Below are positions 55,399 to 62,703 of a DNA stretch of 62,703 nt, one piece after another. The DNA lies in the NCBI GenBank assembly GCA_026399875.1, contig JAPLQF010000005.1, positions 1-62,703 of the forward strand. The letters are read 5' to 3'. How positions within the stretch are numbered: position 1 is the first letter of the stretch; every line of letters begins with the position of its first letter. The stretch comes from Burkholderiales bacterium (GTDB taxonomy: Bacteria > Pseudomonadota > Gammaproteobacteria > Burkholderiales > Burkholderiaceae_E). The notes beneath the pieces are model-generated. The model ran no database searches, was not told where the DNA came from, and saw nothing but the letters and a program-made list of their open reading frames with translations. Made by a program: the position numbers and the translations under genes.

Positions 55399-56480
55399 GC
55401 AGGCATGCGTCCGGGATTGCGGGCAGCCAGAAGCGGACGGACCATGCGCGCAAAGCGCTCGGCCTCTTCATCATGCAGATACCCCGACAGGCAGAAGGAA
55501 TGGCAGCCGATGTCGATGAACTGCTGCAGGGTATCGGCGCACTGCTGCGGGTTGCCGACCACCACGATGCCCGCGCCGGGGCGCACGCGCGTGATGCCTG
55601 TCCAGAGGTGCGGGGCGATCAGTTCACCGTGCGTGCGGGCGAGTTCCTGGACGCGCTGATTGGCGGCCGAACTGGCGTAATGACGTCGGATGAAGTCGGT
55701 CTGCGATTCGGTGACGCCGGCAATCAGGGCCTGCGCCGCCGCCCAGGCCTGGTCCTCGGTCTCGCGGCAGATGATCTGCAGACGCATGCCGAAGCCCAGC
55801 GCCTGCTCGCGGCCATGACGCGCAGCCATCTCGCGCAGCGTCACCATGTTGGCGGCAATGGTGTCGACGGTATCGCCCCAGAACAGATGCACATCGGCAT
55901 GACGGGCCGAGACCTCCCAGGCCTCACGCGAGCCGCCACCCAGATAGAAGCGCGGCTGATGCTCGGGGCGCGGGGCCACGCGCGCGCCCTTGAGCACATG
56001 GAAGCGCCCATCGAAGTTCACCGGCGCGGCACCGCTCCAGAGCGCCTTCATGATGGTGACGTCCTCGTCCATCTGCGCGTAGCGGTCTTCCTTGGCCAGC
56101 CGGATGCCGTCCTGCAGGGCTTCGTCATCGCTTTGGCCGGCAATCAGGTTGACCGCCACACGCCCGCCCGAAAGCTGGTCCATCGCGCCGATCATGCGGG
56201 CGAGCAGCACCGGGTTGACATAGCCCGGTCGGGCCGCGACCAGCATCTTGATGGTGCTGGTGCGGGCCAGCACCATCGCCGAGCTGATGTAGGCATCCCA
56301 GCAGGTCGACGCCACCGGCACCAGCAGATATTCGAAGCCTGCGGTCTCGGCAGCCCTGGCGATCTTCTCGAAGAGGTCCATCGAGGGCGGCACCATGCCG
56401 TCGCGACTGCCGTAGGTGATGGTGTCGCCGGCGGTGGGCAGGAACCAGCCGAATTCGAGGGTTCGCAGGCTGGCGGTCAT
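55395..56480 (-). CDS. LLM-class flavin-dependent monooxygenase (SsuD-like)
   Basis: This 361-residue TIM-barrel enzyme resembles alkanesulfonate-type monooxygenases: FGWFLPTAGD, FEYLLVPVASTCWDAYISSAMVLARTS, ARPGYVNPVLLARMIGAMDQLSGGRVAVNLIAGQ and RFYLGGGSREAWEVSARHADVHLFWGD. It would need reduced FMN from a separate reductase. It lies two bases after the binding-protein gene and overlaps the SDR gene. Substrate unknown; desulfonation or oxidative C-N/C-C cleavage are both possible for the family. Confidence 0.9.
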   Translation of the reverse strand: MTASLRTLEFGWFLPTAGDTITYGSRDGMVPPSMDLFEKIARAAETAGFEYLLVPVASTCWDAYISSAMVLARTSTIKMLVAARPGYVNPVLLARMIGAMDQLSGGRVAVNLIAGQSDDEALQDGIRLAKEDRYAQMDEDVTIMKALWSGAAPVNFDGRFHVLKGARVAPRPEHQPRFYLGGGSREAWEVSARHADVHLFWGDTVDTIAANMVTLREMAARHGREQALGFGMRLQIICRETEDQAWAAAQALIAGVTESQTDFIRRHYASSAANQRVQELARTHGELIAPHLWTGITRVRPGAGIVVVGNPQQCADTLQQFIDIGCHSFCLSGYLHDEEAERFARMVRPLLAARNPGRMPA

Positions 56481-56482
56481 GA

Positions 56483-57460
56483 TCAGTCGACCTGAGCGCC
56501 CGACGACTTGACCACCGGCCCCCAGCGCTTGAGCTCTTCCTGGATCATCGCGCCCATCTGCTCGGGGCTGCCGCCAACGATGTCATAGCCCAGCTCGTTC
56601 ATGCGCTTGATGAAGTCGGGCGATTTGGTGACTTTCTGACCTTCGGCATTGATCCTGGCGATGATCTCTTTCGGCGTGCCGGCAGGCGCCACGATGCCGA
56701 ACCAGGCGGTAGAGATATAGCCCGGGAATCCGGCCTCGATCATGGTGGGCAGCTCGGGCAGCGAGCTCGATCGGGTCGGGCCGGTGGTGGCCAGCGGCTT
56801 GAGCTTGCCCGATCGGATGAAGGTGATCGCCGACGGAATGTTGTCGAACATGATGCTCACCTGCCCGCCCATCAGATCGGTGAGGGCCGGGCTGCTGCCC
56901 TTGTAGGGCACATGCGCGATATCGAGGTTGAGCATCGACTTGAACATCTCGCCCGACAGGTGAATGGTGGAGCCGCTGCCACTCGACGCATAGGTGAACT
57001 TGCCGGGCGAGGCCTTGATCAGCGCCACCAGTTCGCTCACCGAGTTGGCCTTGATCGAGGGGTTCATGACCAGGACGTTGGCAAACGAGCCCAGCACGAT
57101 GACCGGGGCGAGGTCCTTGTTCGGGTCGTAGGGGAGCTTGGTGTAGAGAAAGGGCGTGATGCCGTGCAGGCTGCTGGGCGACACCAGCAGGGTGTAGCCG
57201 TCGGGGGCCGAGCGGGCGACCTGCTCGGCGCCGAGGTTGCCGCCGGCACCCGGACGGTTCTCGATGATCACCTGCTGGCCCATGGTCTTGGTGAGCTCGG
57301 CGGCGGCGGCCCGACCGATGATGTCGGTCGCGCCACCCGGCGCATAAGGCACGATCAGGCGGATCGGTTTGTTGGGATAGCCCTGTGCGTGAGCCGCGCC
57401 GGGCAGGAGCGCGGCGAGCAGTGACGCCGTGGCGATCGACAGGAAGGTGGTTCGTTTCAT
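56483..57460 (-). CDS. Bug/TctC-type tripartite tricarboxylate transporter substrate-binding protein
   Basis: This 325-residue periplasmic protein has a signal peptide (MKRTTFLSIATASLLAALLPGAAHA), YPNKPIRLIVPYAPGGATDIIGR, VIENRPGAGGNLGAEQVARSAPDGYTLL and PYKGSSPALTDLMGGQVSIMFDN, all typical of Bug proteins, which are greatly expanded in Burkholderiales. No TctAB membrane partners are nearby. The ATG at 57460 has a GGAGAC ribosome site. First gene of the LLM-SDR operon, so it may bind that pathway's substrate. Confidence 0.95.
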   Translation of the reverse strand: MKRTTFLSIATASLLAALLPGAAHAQGYPNKPIRLIVPYAPGGATDIIGRAAAAELTKTMGQQVIIENRPGAGGNLGAEQVARSAPDGYTLLVSPSSLHGITPFLYTKLPYDPNKDLAPVIVLGSFANVLVMNPSIKANSVSELVALIKASPGKFTYASSGSGSTIHLSGEMFKSMLNLDIAHVPYKGSSPALTDLMGGQVSIMFDNIPSAITFIRSGKLKPLATTGPTRSSSLPELPTMIEAGFPGYISTAWFGIVAPAGTPKEIIARINAEGQKVTKSPDFIKRMNELGYDIVGGSPEQMGAMIQEELKRWGPVVKSSGAQVD

Positions 57461-57616
57461 CGGGAAGTCTCCTTGTGTGGTGCCAATGGTAGTCGAAGCG
57501 CCAGGATTCGCATCGGGCACTTGAACCGGACGGGGCCAATAGGGCAGGCTTGCAGATTGGTCGGTCAATGTCGGTTCAATCGCATCCCTTACCAACCCTC
57601 ACCGGGGAGACATGCC

Positions 57617-59092
57617 ATGTCAGAGTCCACCAGCCCGCTATCTGCCGAGGATGCAGGACTGCTTCAGCCGCAGGTCATCCGCACGCTCGGCCTTGATACA
57701 CCGACGCTGACGCCAGTCGAGCGCGAGCGACTGGGGCGTGCTCGTCGCGAGGCCACCCCCCGCGCCCTGATCGGCGAGTGGACGCCGCCCGGCTTCAGGC
57801 TCGATCCGGTTGCGCGCCTGATGGCCGGCAATGCCGGGCGCGACCCGGCACTTGTGCCCCTGCGCATGTCGCGCATGGCCGTCTCACCCTTCACTTTTCT
57901 GCGCGGCTCGGCGTCGGTGATGGCTGCCGACCTCGCCACGCTGCCAACCAGCGGGCTTGACGTGATGCTCGACGGCGATGCGCACATGAACAACTTCGGC
58001 ATCTTCGGCACGCCGGATGCGCAAATCGTGGTTGATCTGAACGATTTCGACGAGGTGCTGATCGGCCCCTGGGAGTGGGACCTCAAACGCCTGACCGCCA
58101 GCATCGAAGTGGCAGGACGCGAGATCGGTCTGGATGCGTCGCAGCGATCGCACGCGGTTCGCGGTGCGGTGGCCGGCTATCGGACCATGATGCATCGCAG
58201 TGCGACCATGCCGGTGCTCACGTTGTGGCAGCGCCGAACCACGGTTGCGGAACTGGTCGTCGATGTGCCGCCCGAATGGGCGCCGGATGCGAAGGTCGAT
58301 GTGCTGCTCGGCAAGGCCGAGGAAAAAGCCCGGCAGTCCGACAATGCGGCGCTGCTGCAGCGCATGACCCGCCATGACGAGATCGAAGGACATCGCTTCA
58401 TCGAAGAGCCACCGGTGCTCACCCGGCCCGATGCCGCGACCCGCGAGCGCGTCGCCAAAGGCCTGCACGACTATCTCGAAACCCTGTCGCCTGAGCGCCG
58501 GTTCATGCTGCAGCGCTATGCGGTGGCCGATGTGGCCCATCGGGTGGTGGGCGTGGGCAGCGTGGGTCTTCGGGCCTGGTGCGTGATGCTGTTTGGCAAT
58601 GACGGCAGCGATCCGCTTTTCTTGCAGGTCAAGCAGGCCGCGCCCGCTGTGCATGCTGCCTATGCGGGCACGCAGCCGCCCGAACTCAGCATGCATGAAG
58701 GCCGTCGGGTGGTCTATGGCCAGCGCCTGATGCAGGCGCTCGGCGATCCGCTGCTTGGCTGGACGACCATCGACGGGCTGCCCTATTACGTGCGGCAGAT
58801 GCGCAATCTCAAGGGGTCGATCGCGCCCGACAAACTGTCGCCGCCGACCTTTTCGGCCTTTTGCTGGAGCTATGGCGGACTGCTGGCGCGTGCCCATGCG
58901 CGAACCGGCGATGCGGCCGCCATTGCAGGCTATTGCGGCTCGGACAGCGGTCAGCAGCTCGACGAAGCTCTGCTGCGCTGGTCGATCAGCTATGCCGACC
59001 AGACCGAGGCCGACCATGCCCGCCTGGTCGCCGCGATTGCCAAGGGCGAGGTGCCGTCGATGCCGGCGTCGCAGGGCGACTCGGGCGAATGA
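57617..59092 (+). CDS. DUF2252 family protein
   Basis: This 491-residue protein matches DUF2252: PFTFLRGSASVMAADLA, DGDAHMNNFGIFGTPDAQIVVDLNDFDEVLIGPWEWDLKRLTAS and VVYGQRLMQALGDPLLGW. The GDAHMNNFG and DLNDFDE segments recall aminoglycoside-phosphotransferase-like kinases, but the activity is not established. It is divergent from the Bug gene, and 140 bases separate it from the MaoC genes. Confidence 0.88.
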   Translation: MSESTSPLSAEDAGLLQPQVIRTLGLDTPTLTPVERERLGRARREATPRALIGEWTPPGFRLDPVARLMAGNAGRDPALVPLRMSRMAVSPFTFLRGSASVMAADLATLPTSGLDVMLDGDAHMNNFGIFGTPDAQIVVDLNDFDEVLIGPWEWDLKRLTASIEVAGREIGLDASQRSHAVRGAVAGYRTMMHRSATMPVLTLWQRRTTVAELVVDVPPEWAPDAKVDVLLGKAEEKARQSDNAALLQRMTRHDEIEGHRFIEEPPVLTRPDAATRERVAKGLHDYLETLSPERRFMLQRYAVADVAHRVVGVGSVGLRAWCVMLFGNDGSDPLFLQVKQAAPAVHAAYAGTQPPELSMHEGRRVVYGQRLMQALGDPLLGWTTIDGLPYYVRQMRNLKGSIAPDKLSPPTFSAFCWSYGGLLARAHARTGDAAAIAGYCGSDSGQQLDEALLRWSISYADQTEADHARLVAAIAKGEVPSMPASQGDSGE

Positions 59093-59232
59093 GGCTTGCG
59101 CCAGTGCGGTGGCTCGCTTGACAAGCCGCAGTGGGCCAACCAGAGTCGGGCAGGAATAGTCGGCAGCATCGCCGGCATCACGCCTGAGCCATTGCAGCTC
59201 GGGCATCGACAGACATTTCGGGGAGACACAGG

Positions 59233-59715
59233 GTGAGCACACCGTCGGGGCAGGCGTTTGAAACCGATTTCTGGAAGGACGAACAGCTGCGCAAAGTCTG
59301 GGACCAGATCATCCCGGGCGAGCCGCGCAAGACCATTCCCTATCTGCTGACGCTTGAGGCGATCCAGAAATATTGCCGGGTGGTGGGCGACCTGCATCCG
59401 CTTTATTTCGATGAGGCCTATGCCAGGACCACGCCCTACAAGGGCCTGATCGCGCCGCCCGCGATTCATATCCTGCTGATGTTCGCCTGCACGCCGGCCG
59501 ACGACTGGATGCGCAGCCCCGGTACGGTCAATGCCGGCCAGTCGTGGAGCTACAACCTGCCGGCGCGCCCGGGCGACACGATCCGCCTCGAAGCCCGAGC
59601 GCTCGACAAGTTCATCCGCAAGGACCGCCTTTTCGTGGTTCACGACAATGTGTTTTTCAACCAGCACAACCAGGTGATCTGCTCGGGCCGCGGCCAGACG
59701 ATCCGCCCGGCCTGA
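59233..59715 (+). CDS. MaoC-like hydratase subunit, active-site motif degenerate
   Basis: This 160-residue hot-dog-fold protein has VVGDLHPLYFDEAYA where the hydratase motif would be D-x-N-P-x-H, so the Asn is His and the catalytic His is Tyr. Start is GTG after GGGAG. Seventeen bases separate it from a second MaoC gene with the intact motif. A non-catalytic partner in a heteromeric enoyl-CoA hydratase is the likeliest role. Confidence 0.85.
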   Translation: MSTPSGQAFETDFWKDEQLRKVWDQIIPGEPRKTIPYLLTLEAIQKYCRVVGDLHPLYFDEAYARTTPYKGLIAPPAIHILLMFACTPADDWMRSPGTVNAGQSWSYNLPARPGDTIRLEARALDKFIRKDRLFVVHDNVFFNQHNQVICSGRGQTIRPA

Positions 59716-59732
59716 GACCCGAGGACGCGACC

Positions 59733-60170
59733 ATGAGCCATCCCTTCGACACCATCGAGATCGGCACCCGCATCGACGGCGTGCCGTTTTCACCGACCCG
59801 CGAATCGATCCGTGAATTCTGCGAGGCCTCGCTCGACTTCAATCCGCTGCACCTCGACGACGAGTACATGAAAAGCAGCTTCGGCAAGACCCAGTTCGGC
59901 GGCATCATCATGCACGGCATGAACAATTTCGGCGTGATCAGCAAGACCCTCACCGACTGGCTCTATCCGCTGGGCGGCGTGCATCGCCGGCTCGAGACGC
60001 GCTGGAAAGCGCCGGTCAAACCCGGCGACACCATCACCGCGCATGCGGTGGTCACCGCCCGCAAGGTCACCGGCAAGAGCCGCTGGCTGACGCTTGATGT
60101 GGGCGTTCGCAATCAGCGCGACGAGCTGGTGGCGCAGGGCGAGGCGATGGTCGAATTTCCGGTGACATGA
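59733..60170 (+). CDS. MaoC-like (enoyl-CoA) hydratase subunit, intact motif
   Basis: This 145-residue hot-dog-fold protein has SLDFNPLHLDDEYM, with the D-x-N-P-x-H hydratase pair (Asp and His). RRLETRWKAPVKPGDTITAHAVV is also typical. It probably pairs with the preceding subunit. Its stop overlaps the monooxygenase start (ATGA). A CoA-thioester pathway is inferred. Confidence 0.88.
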   Translation: MSHPFDTIEIGTRIDGVPFSPTRESIREFCEASLDFNPLHLDDEYMKSSFGKTQFGGIIMHGMNNFGVISKTLTDWLYPLGGVHRRLETRWKAPVKPGDTITAHAVVTARKVTGKSRWLTLDVGVRNQRDELVAQGEAMVEFPVT

Positions 60171-61447
60171 ACATTCTGATCGCCGGTGGCGGCATCGGCG
60201 GGCTGGCTGCCGCACTCAGCCTGAATGCGGCGGGTCTGCATGAGGTGCAGGTCCTCGAAGCTGCAGCTGAGATCCGCCAGGTCGGCGTGGGCGTGAACCT
60301 GCCGCCGCATGCGGTCCGCGAGCTGACCGAACTCGGTCTGGGTGAGGCGCTGGCACAGCACGGCATCCCGACCTCCGAGCTGTCGTATTACGACCGGCGC
60401 GGCAAGCTGATCTGGGCCGAGCCGCGCGGTCTGGGCGCAGGCTACCGTTGGCCGCAATACTCGATTCATCGCGGGCGGCTTCAGCAGATCCTCTTCGATG
60501 CGGTGGTGGCGCGAATGGGCGAGGCGGTGGTGCGCACCGGCCAACGTGTGAGCGGATTTGTGCCGATGGCGGCTGGTGTGCGCGTGCAGGTCGCCGACCG
60601 CAGCGGCGCCAGCTCTGCCACCGATCGCACGATCGAGGCCGATCTGCTGATCGGTGCCGACGGCATCCGCTCGGCGGTGCGCCAGTCGGCCGACCCCGCC
60701 CTGGGTGCGCTCGCGACCAACGGCTGGATGATGTATCGCGGCACCACCCGCAGCGGGCGGTTTCTGAGCGGGTCGTCGATGGTCATCATCGGCGATGAGC
60801 ATCTGCGGGTGGTGGTCTATCCGATCGAGCCGGGCGTCAACAACTGGCTGCTGGTGCGCCCTGCTGAGTGTGGCACTGATCAGGGCGGCACTGACGGGGT
60901 CGCCACGGGTCAAGGCGCCACGGCTGAGCTGGGCAACTGGAACCGCTCGGTCGAGCCACGGGCGATCGCGCAGTGCGTGCAGGACTGGACCTTCGACTGG
61001 CTGGATGTGCCGGCGATGGTCGCCGGATCGGACATCGCCTGGGAATATCCGATGGCCGATTTCGATCCGCTGTCGCAATGGGTCTTCGGGCGTGCGGCGC
61101 TGCTGGGCGATGCTGCGCATGCGATGTATCCCTTCGGTTCGAACGGCGCCTCGCAGGCGATCCTGGATGCCCGCGTGCTGGCCTGGCAGCTGGCGGTGCA
61201 GCCGGATATCGATGCCGCGCTCGTCGCCTATCAGGCAGAGCGGCTGCCGGTGGCGAGCGCGGTGCAACTGGCCAATCGCCGCCAGGCCAATGACGTGATG
61301 GTCAAGGTCAGCGCGATGGTCAGGCAGGATGAGCATGCCGGCGCGCAGGCTGAACTGAAGGAGGTCGAGGCGCGCTACAAGCGCCTGGCAGGCTTTGATG
61401 CAGAGACGCTCAATGCGCGGGCGTCCTGGAGTGTGGGCGGGCGCTGA
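60167..61447 (+). CDS. FAD-dependent monooxygenase (salicylate hydroxylase-like)
   Basis: This 426-residue protein has the FAD-binding LIAGGGIGGLAAAL at the N-terminus, VNLPPHAVRELTELGLG, a second nucleotide contact LLIGADGIRSAVR and GDAAHAMYPFGSNGASQAILDARVLA near the C-terminus, as in class A aromatic hydroxylases. It is coupled to the MaoC pair, so the operon may hydroxylate and hydrate one substrate. Substrate unknown. Confidence 0.92.
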   Translation: MNILIAGGGIGGLAAALSLNAAGLHEVQVLEAAAEIRQVGVGVNLPPHAVRELTELGLGEALAQHGIPTSELSYYDRRGKLIWAEPRGLGAGYRWPQYSIHRGRLQQILFDAVVARMGEAVVRTGQRVSGFVPMAAGVRVQVADRSGASSATDRTIEADLLIGADGIRSAVRQSADPALGALATNGWMMYRGTTRSGRFLSGSSMVIIGDEHLRVVVYPIEPGVNNWLLVRPAECGTDQGGTDGVATGQGATAELGNWNRSVEPRAIAQCVQDWTFDWLDVPAMVAGSDIAWEYPMADFDPLSQWVFGRAALLGDAAHAMYPFGSNGASQAILDARVLAWQLAVQPDIDAALVAYQAERLPVASAVQLANRRQANDVMVKVSAMVRQDEHAGAQAELKEVEARYKRLAGFDAETLNARASWSVGGR

Positions 61448-61485
61448 CGTCAGGTTTCAAAGTACTGCCGCCATAGGGCCAGTTT

Positions 61486-61905
61486 TCAAAACTGCCACGG
61501 ATTGATCACCGCAACGCCGGCCGCATTAAAGGGAGCGGTGTCTCGCGTAGCCACGGTCAAGCCGTTCGTCGCAGCAATGGCGGCGATGTACCCGCCTGCG
61601 CTGGAAATGGCCAGCCCAGACGAGCGTGCCATGGCCATCAAATCCGCATAGGCTTGAGTGCAGCCCAGATCAAACGGCAACACTCGGCCAGAGAACAACG
61701 GTAGCACCCGCGTTTCCAGACTCTCCTGCAAGCCCATCTGGCGCTTGCCTGCCGGCAGTAGCGCCAAGCCGGCGCGCAGCTCAGCGACCGTGATGGCCGA
61801 CAGGAACAGCGTTTCGAGTGCTTGGGCGTCGATCAACTCTGTGACACGCGCATCGGGTGCCCGACGCAGTGGCTCCGACACCACGTTAGTGTCCAGAAGA
61901 ATCAT
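61486..61905 (-). CDS. VapC/FitB-like PIN toxin with a catalytic Asp lost
   Basis: This 139-residue PIN-domain protein has the acidic residues Asp5 (LLDTNV), Glu42 (AEL) and Asp122 (TRDTAPF). The fourth, expected in S-x-x-D-G-Y-IAA, is Gly104 (SAGGYIAA; codon GGC instead of GAC). VapC toxins are tRNA or rRNA ribonucleases, so activity may be weak or gone. Four-base overlap with the antitoxin gene. The C-terminal NPW motif is kept. Confidence 0.9.
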   Translation of the reverse strand: MILLDTNVVSEPLRRAPDARVTELIDAQALETLFLSAITVAELRAGLALLPAGKRQMGLQESLETRVLPLFSGRVLPFDLGCTQAYADLMAMARSSGLAISSAGGYIAAIAATNGLTVATRDTAPFNAAGVAVINPWQF

Positions 61906-62156
61906 TCGAAGCTCACTGGGCGAGCAGGCGCCTTGCTTCGCACCCGGTCGAAGACCGAAAACTCTTCATCACTCAGCTTGGCCCGCCTGCCCATGTACAC
62001 CAGCAGCGAGCCCAGCTTCACGCGCCCCCGCGGATTGACCGCAGACTCCAGGATCTCACGGACCTCGGCCTCCATGCTGTGGCCGCGCTGGGCGGCACGC
62101 ACGCGCAGGGCACGGTGTACTTCGTCGGTGATGTTGCGCACCGTCAGCATTGCCAT
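61902..62156 (-). CDS. FitA/VapB-like ribbon-helix-helix antitoxin
   Basis: This protein of 84 residues (up to 91 if an upstream start at 62162 or 62177 is used) begins with a ribbon-helix-helix (MLTVRNITDEVHRALRVRAAQRGHSMEAEVREILESAV) and a toxin-binding tail. It should repress its own operon through the palindrome just upstream. Confidence 0.9.
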   Translation of the reverse strand: MAMLTVRNITDEVHRALRVRAAQRGHSMEAEVREILESAVNPRGRVKLGSLLVYMGRRAKLSDEEFSVFDRVRSKAPARPVSFE

Positions 62157-62171
62157 ATTCATTTTTTCACG

Positions 62172-62209
62172 ATGCATTCAGTGCATTCAATTTAACTGAT
62201 CGAATGCAT
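62172..62209. promoter_or_regulatory. Operator-like palindrome upstream of the antitoxin gene
   Basis: atgcattc (62172) and gtgcattc (62181) on one side face gaatgcat (62202) on the other across 13 or so bases. Direct plus inverted repeats of this size suit ribbon-helix-helix dimers; the site lies directly upstream of the antitoxin start. Confidence 0.6.
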
Positions 62210-62425
62210 CAATGCTCAGCGAGTGTTCGAAGTACCGTTGTTTGTCGCATTACGGCTTTTGCCCAGAGGGCAGCTCACGGCCAGAAGCGGACGTTGGTAA
62301 CCTGCTCAGAATTTGCTCTGCCGGCCTGCCTTGGATGACCGGTTTACGGCGGATTACGTGAGCTCCGCTTTGGCTAGTCCCGGCCACTGCCGACATACGC
62401 GACGCAGCCCTGGCTGGTTGATCGA

Positions 62426-62458
62426 TTTACAGACAGTGCTTTCGTGTGTATAGTACAC
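62426..62458 (+). promoter_or_regulatory. Promoter and overlapping operator of hicAB
   Basis: TTTACA (62426-62431), a 17-base spacer and TATAGT (62449-62454) form a good sigma-70 promoter. gtgta and tacac around the -10 box form an inverted repeat that fits autorepression. The start point would fall near 62461, at the ATG itself. Confidence 0.7.
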
Positions 62459-62460
62459 AC

Positions 62461-62640
62461 ATGAGTAGCGCTGACCTGATACATGAAATTAAAGAAGCAG
62501 GTTGGCGACTTGCCCGTGTCAACGGTTCGCATCATGTCTTCAGACACCCGAAGCACACAGGCATCGTGGTGGTTCCTCACCCCAAGAAGGACCTTGGGCT
62601 TGGGCTGGTAAAGGCCATACGGCAACAGGCCGGGATTTGA
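62461..62640 (+). CDS. hicA: HicA-like mRNA interferase toxin
   Basis: This 59-residue protein has the HicA double-stranded-RNA-binding-like fold: LIHEIKEAGWRLARVNGSHHVFRHP with the catalytic His in GSHH, then VVPHPKKDLGLGLVKAIRQQAGI. HicA toxins cut mRNA. No Shine-Dalgarno sequence precedes the ATG, which coincides with the predicted transcript start. The hicB gene follows 15 bases later. Confidence 0.93.
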   Translation: MSSADLIHEIKEAGWRLARVNGSHHVFRHPKHTGIVVVPHPKKDLGLGLVKAIRQQAGI

Positions 62641-62655
62641 ATAGAGGCATGCAAC

Positions 62656-62703
62656 ATGCGTTACCCCGTCGCCATTGAACCTGGTACCGAGACCGAAGCA
62701 TTC
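62656..62703 (+). CDS. hicB: HicB-like antitoxin, partial
   Basis: Only 16 residues are inside the window (MRYPVAIEPGTETEAF); this matches the usual start of HicB antitoxins, which neutralise HicA and repress the operon. The gene continues past the right edge. Confidence 0.8.
   Translation, partial: MRYPVAIEPGTETEAF

Overview
The window is high-GC DNA with tightly packed genes, many joined by TGATG, ATGA or GTGA start/stop overlaps. A Bug/TctC-type binding protein, a YfcF-type glutathione transferase, CaiB-type CoA transferase and an SLBB/Wzx/Wzy exopolysaccharide cluster suggest a free-living or sludge/freshwater betaproteobacterium, most likely Burkholderiales-like. This placement is inferred from gene content. 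No rRNA, tRNA, CRISPR array or transposase was seen.

Positions 1-9740 (minus strand) form an unusual five-gene operon. It encodes a GAF-HlyD fusion, a PqqD-like/M50/HlyD fusion, a shortened SecA-like ATPase, a periplasmic adaptor, and the start of a very large surface protein without a classical signal peptide (EPR-x-L motif, DUF4347-like domain, seven delta-60 repeats). I read this as a dedicated export route powered by a SecA paralogue. It is the strongest candidate here for a poorly described system.

Positions 9954-16177 hold a glutathione transferase and a lipid-related group: phosphatidylserine decarboxylase, a class III aminotransferase with a hydrophobic N-terminus, a Mpo1/DUF962-like membrane protein and a GT4 glycosyltransferase, followed by TerC. 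The region between the last two lipid genes carries two divergent 11-bp-period Pho boxes, and a weaker one precedes phoX at 27359. This points to phosphate-starvation membrane remodelling.

Positions 16444-29611 carry a CoA transferase, glgC-glgA-TAXI, a TPR response regulator whose phospho-acceptor Asp is Glu, DUF456, two glutathione transferases, an HSL-type hydrolase and Tat-exported PhoX. Positions 30055-37571 carry a three-gene membrane module (DUF202 first), a radical-SAM sulfatase maturase with its Cys-type sulfatase, a methyltransferase and a cystathionine lyase-type enzyme.

Positions 37624-51042 (minus) are a Wzx/Wzy exopolysaccharide cluster with a pyruvyl transferase. Its outer-membrane export gene is split by an insertion of about 65 bp. 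Positions 51345-62703 hold a hydrolase-hybrid histidine kinase pair, a Bug-LLM-SDR operon, DUF2252, a MaoC-MaoC-FAD monooxygenase operon, a FitAB/VapBC-like module whose toxin has lost a catalytic Asp, and a hicAB module cut by the window end.
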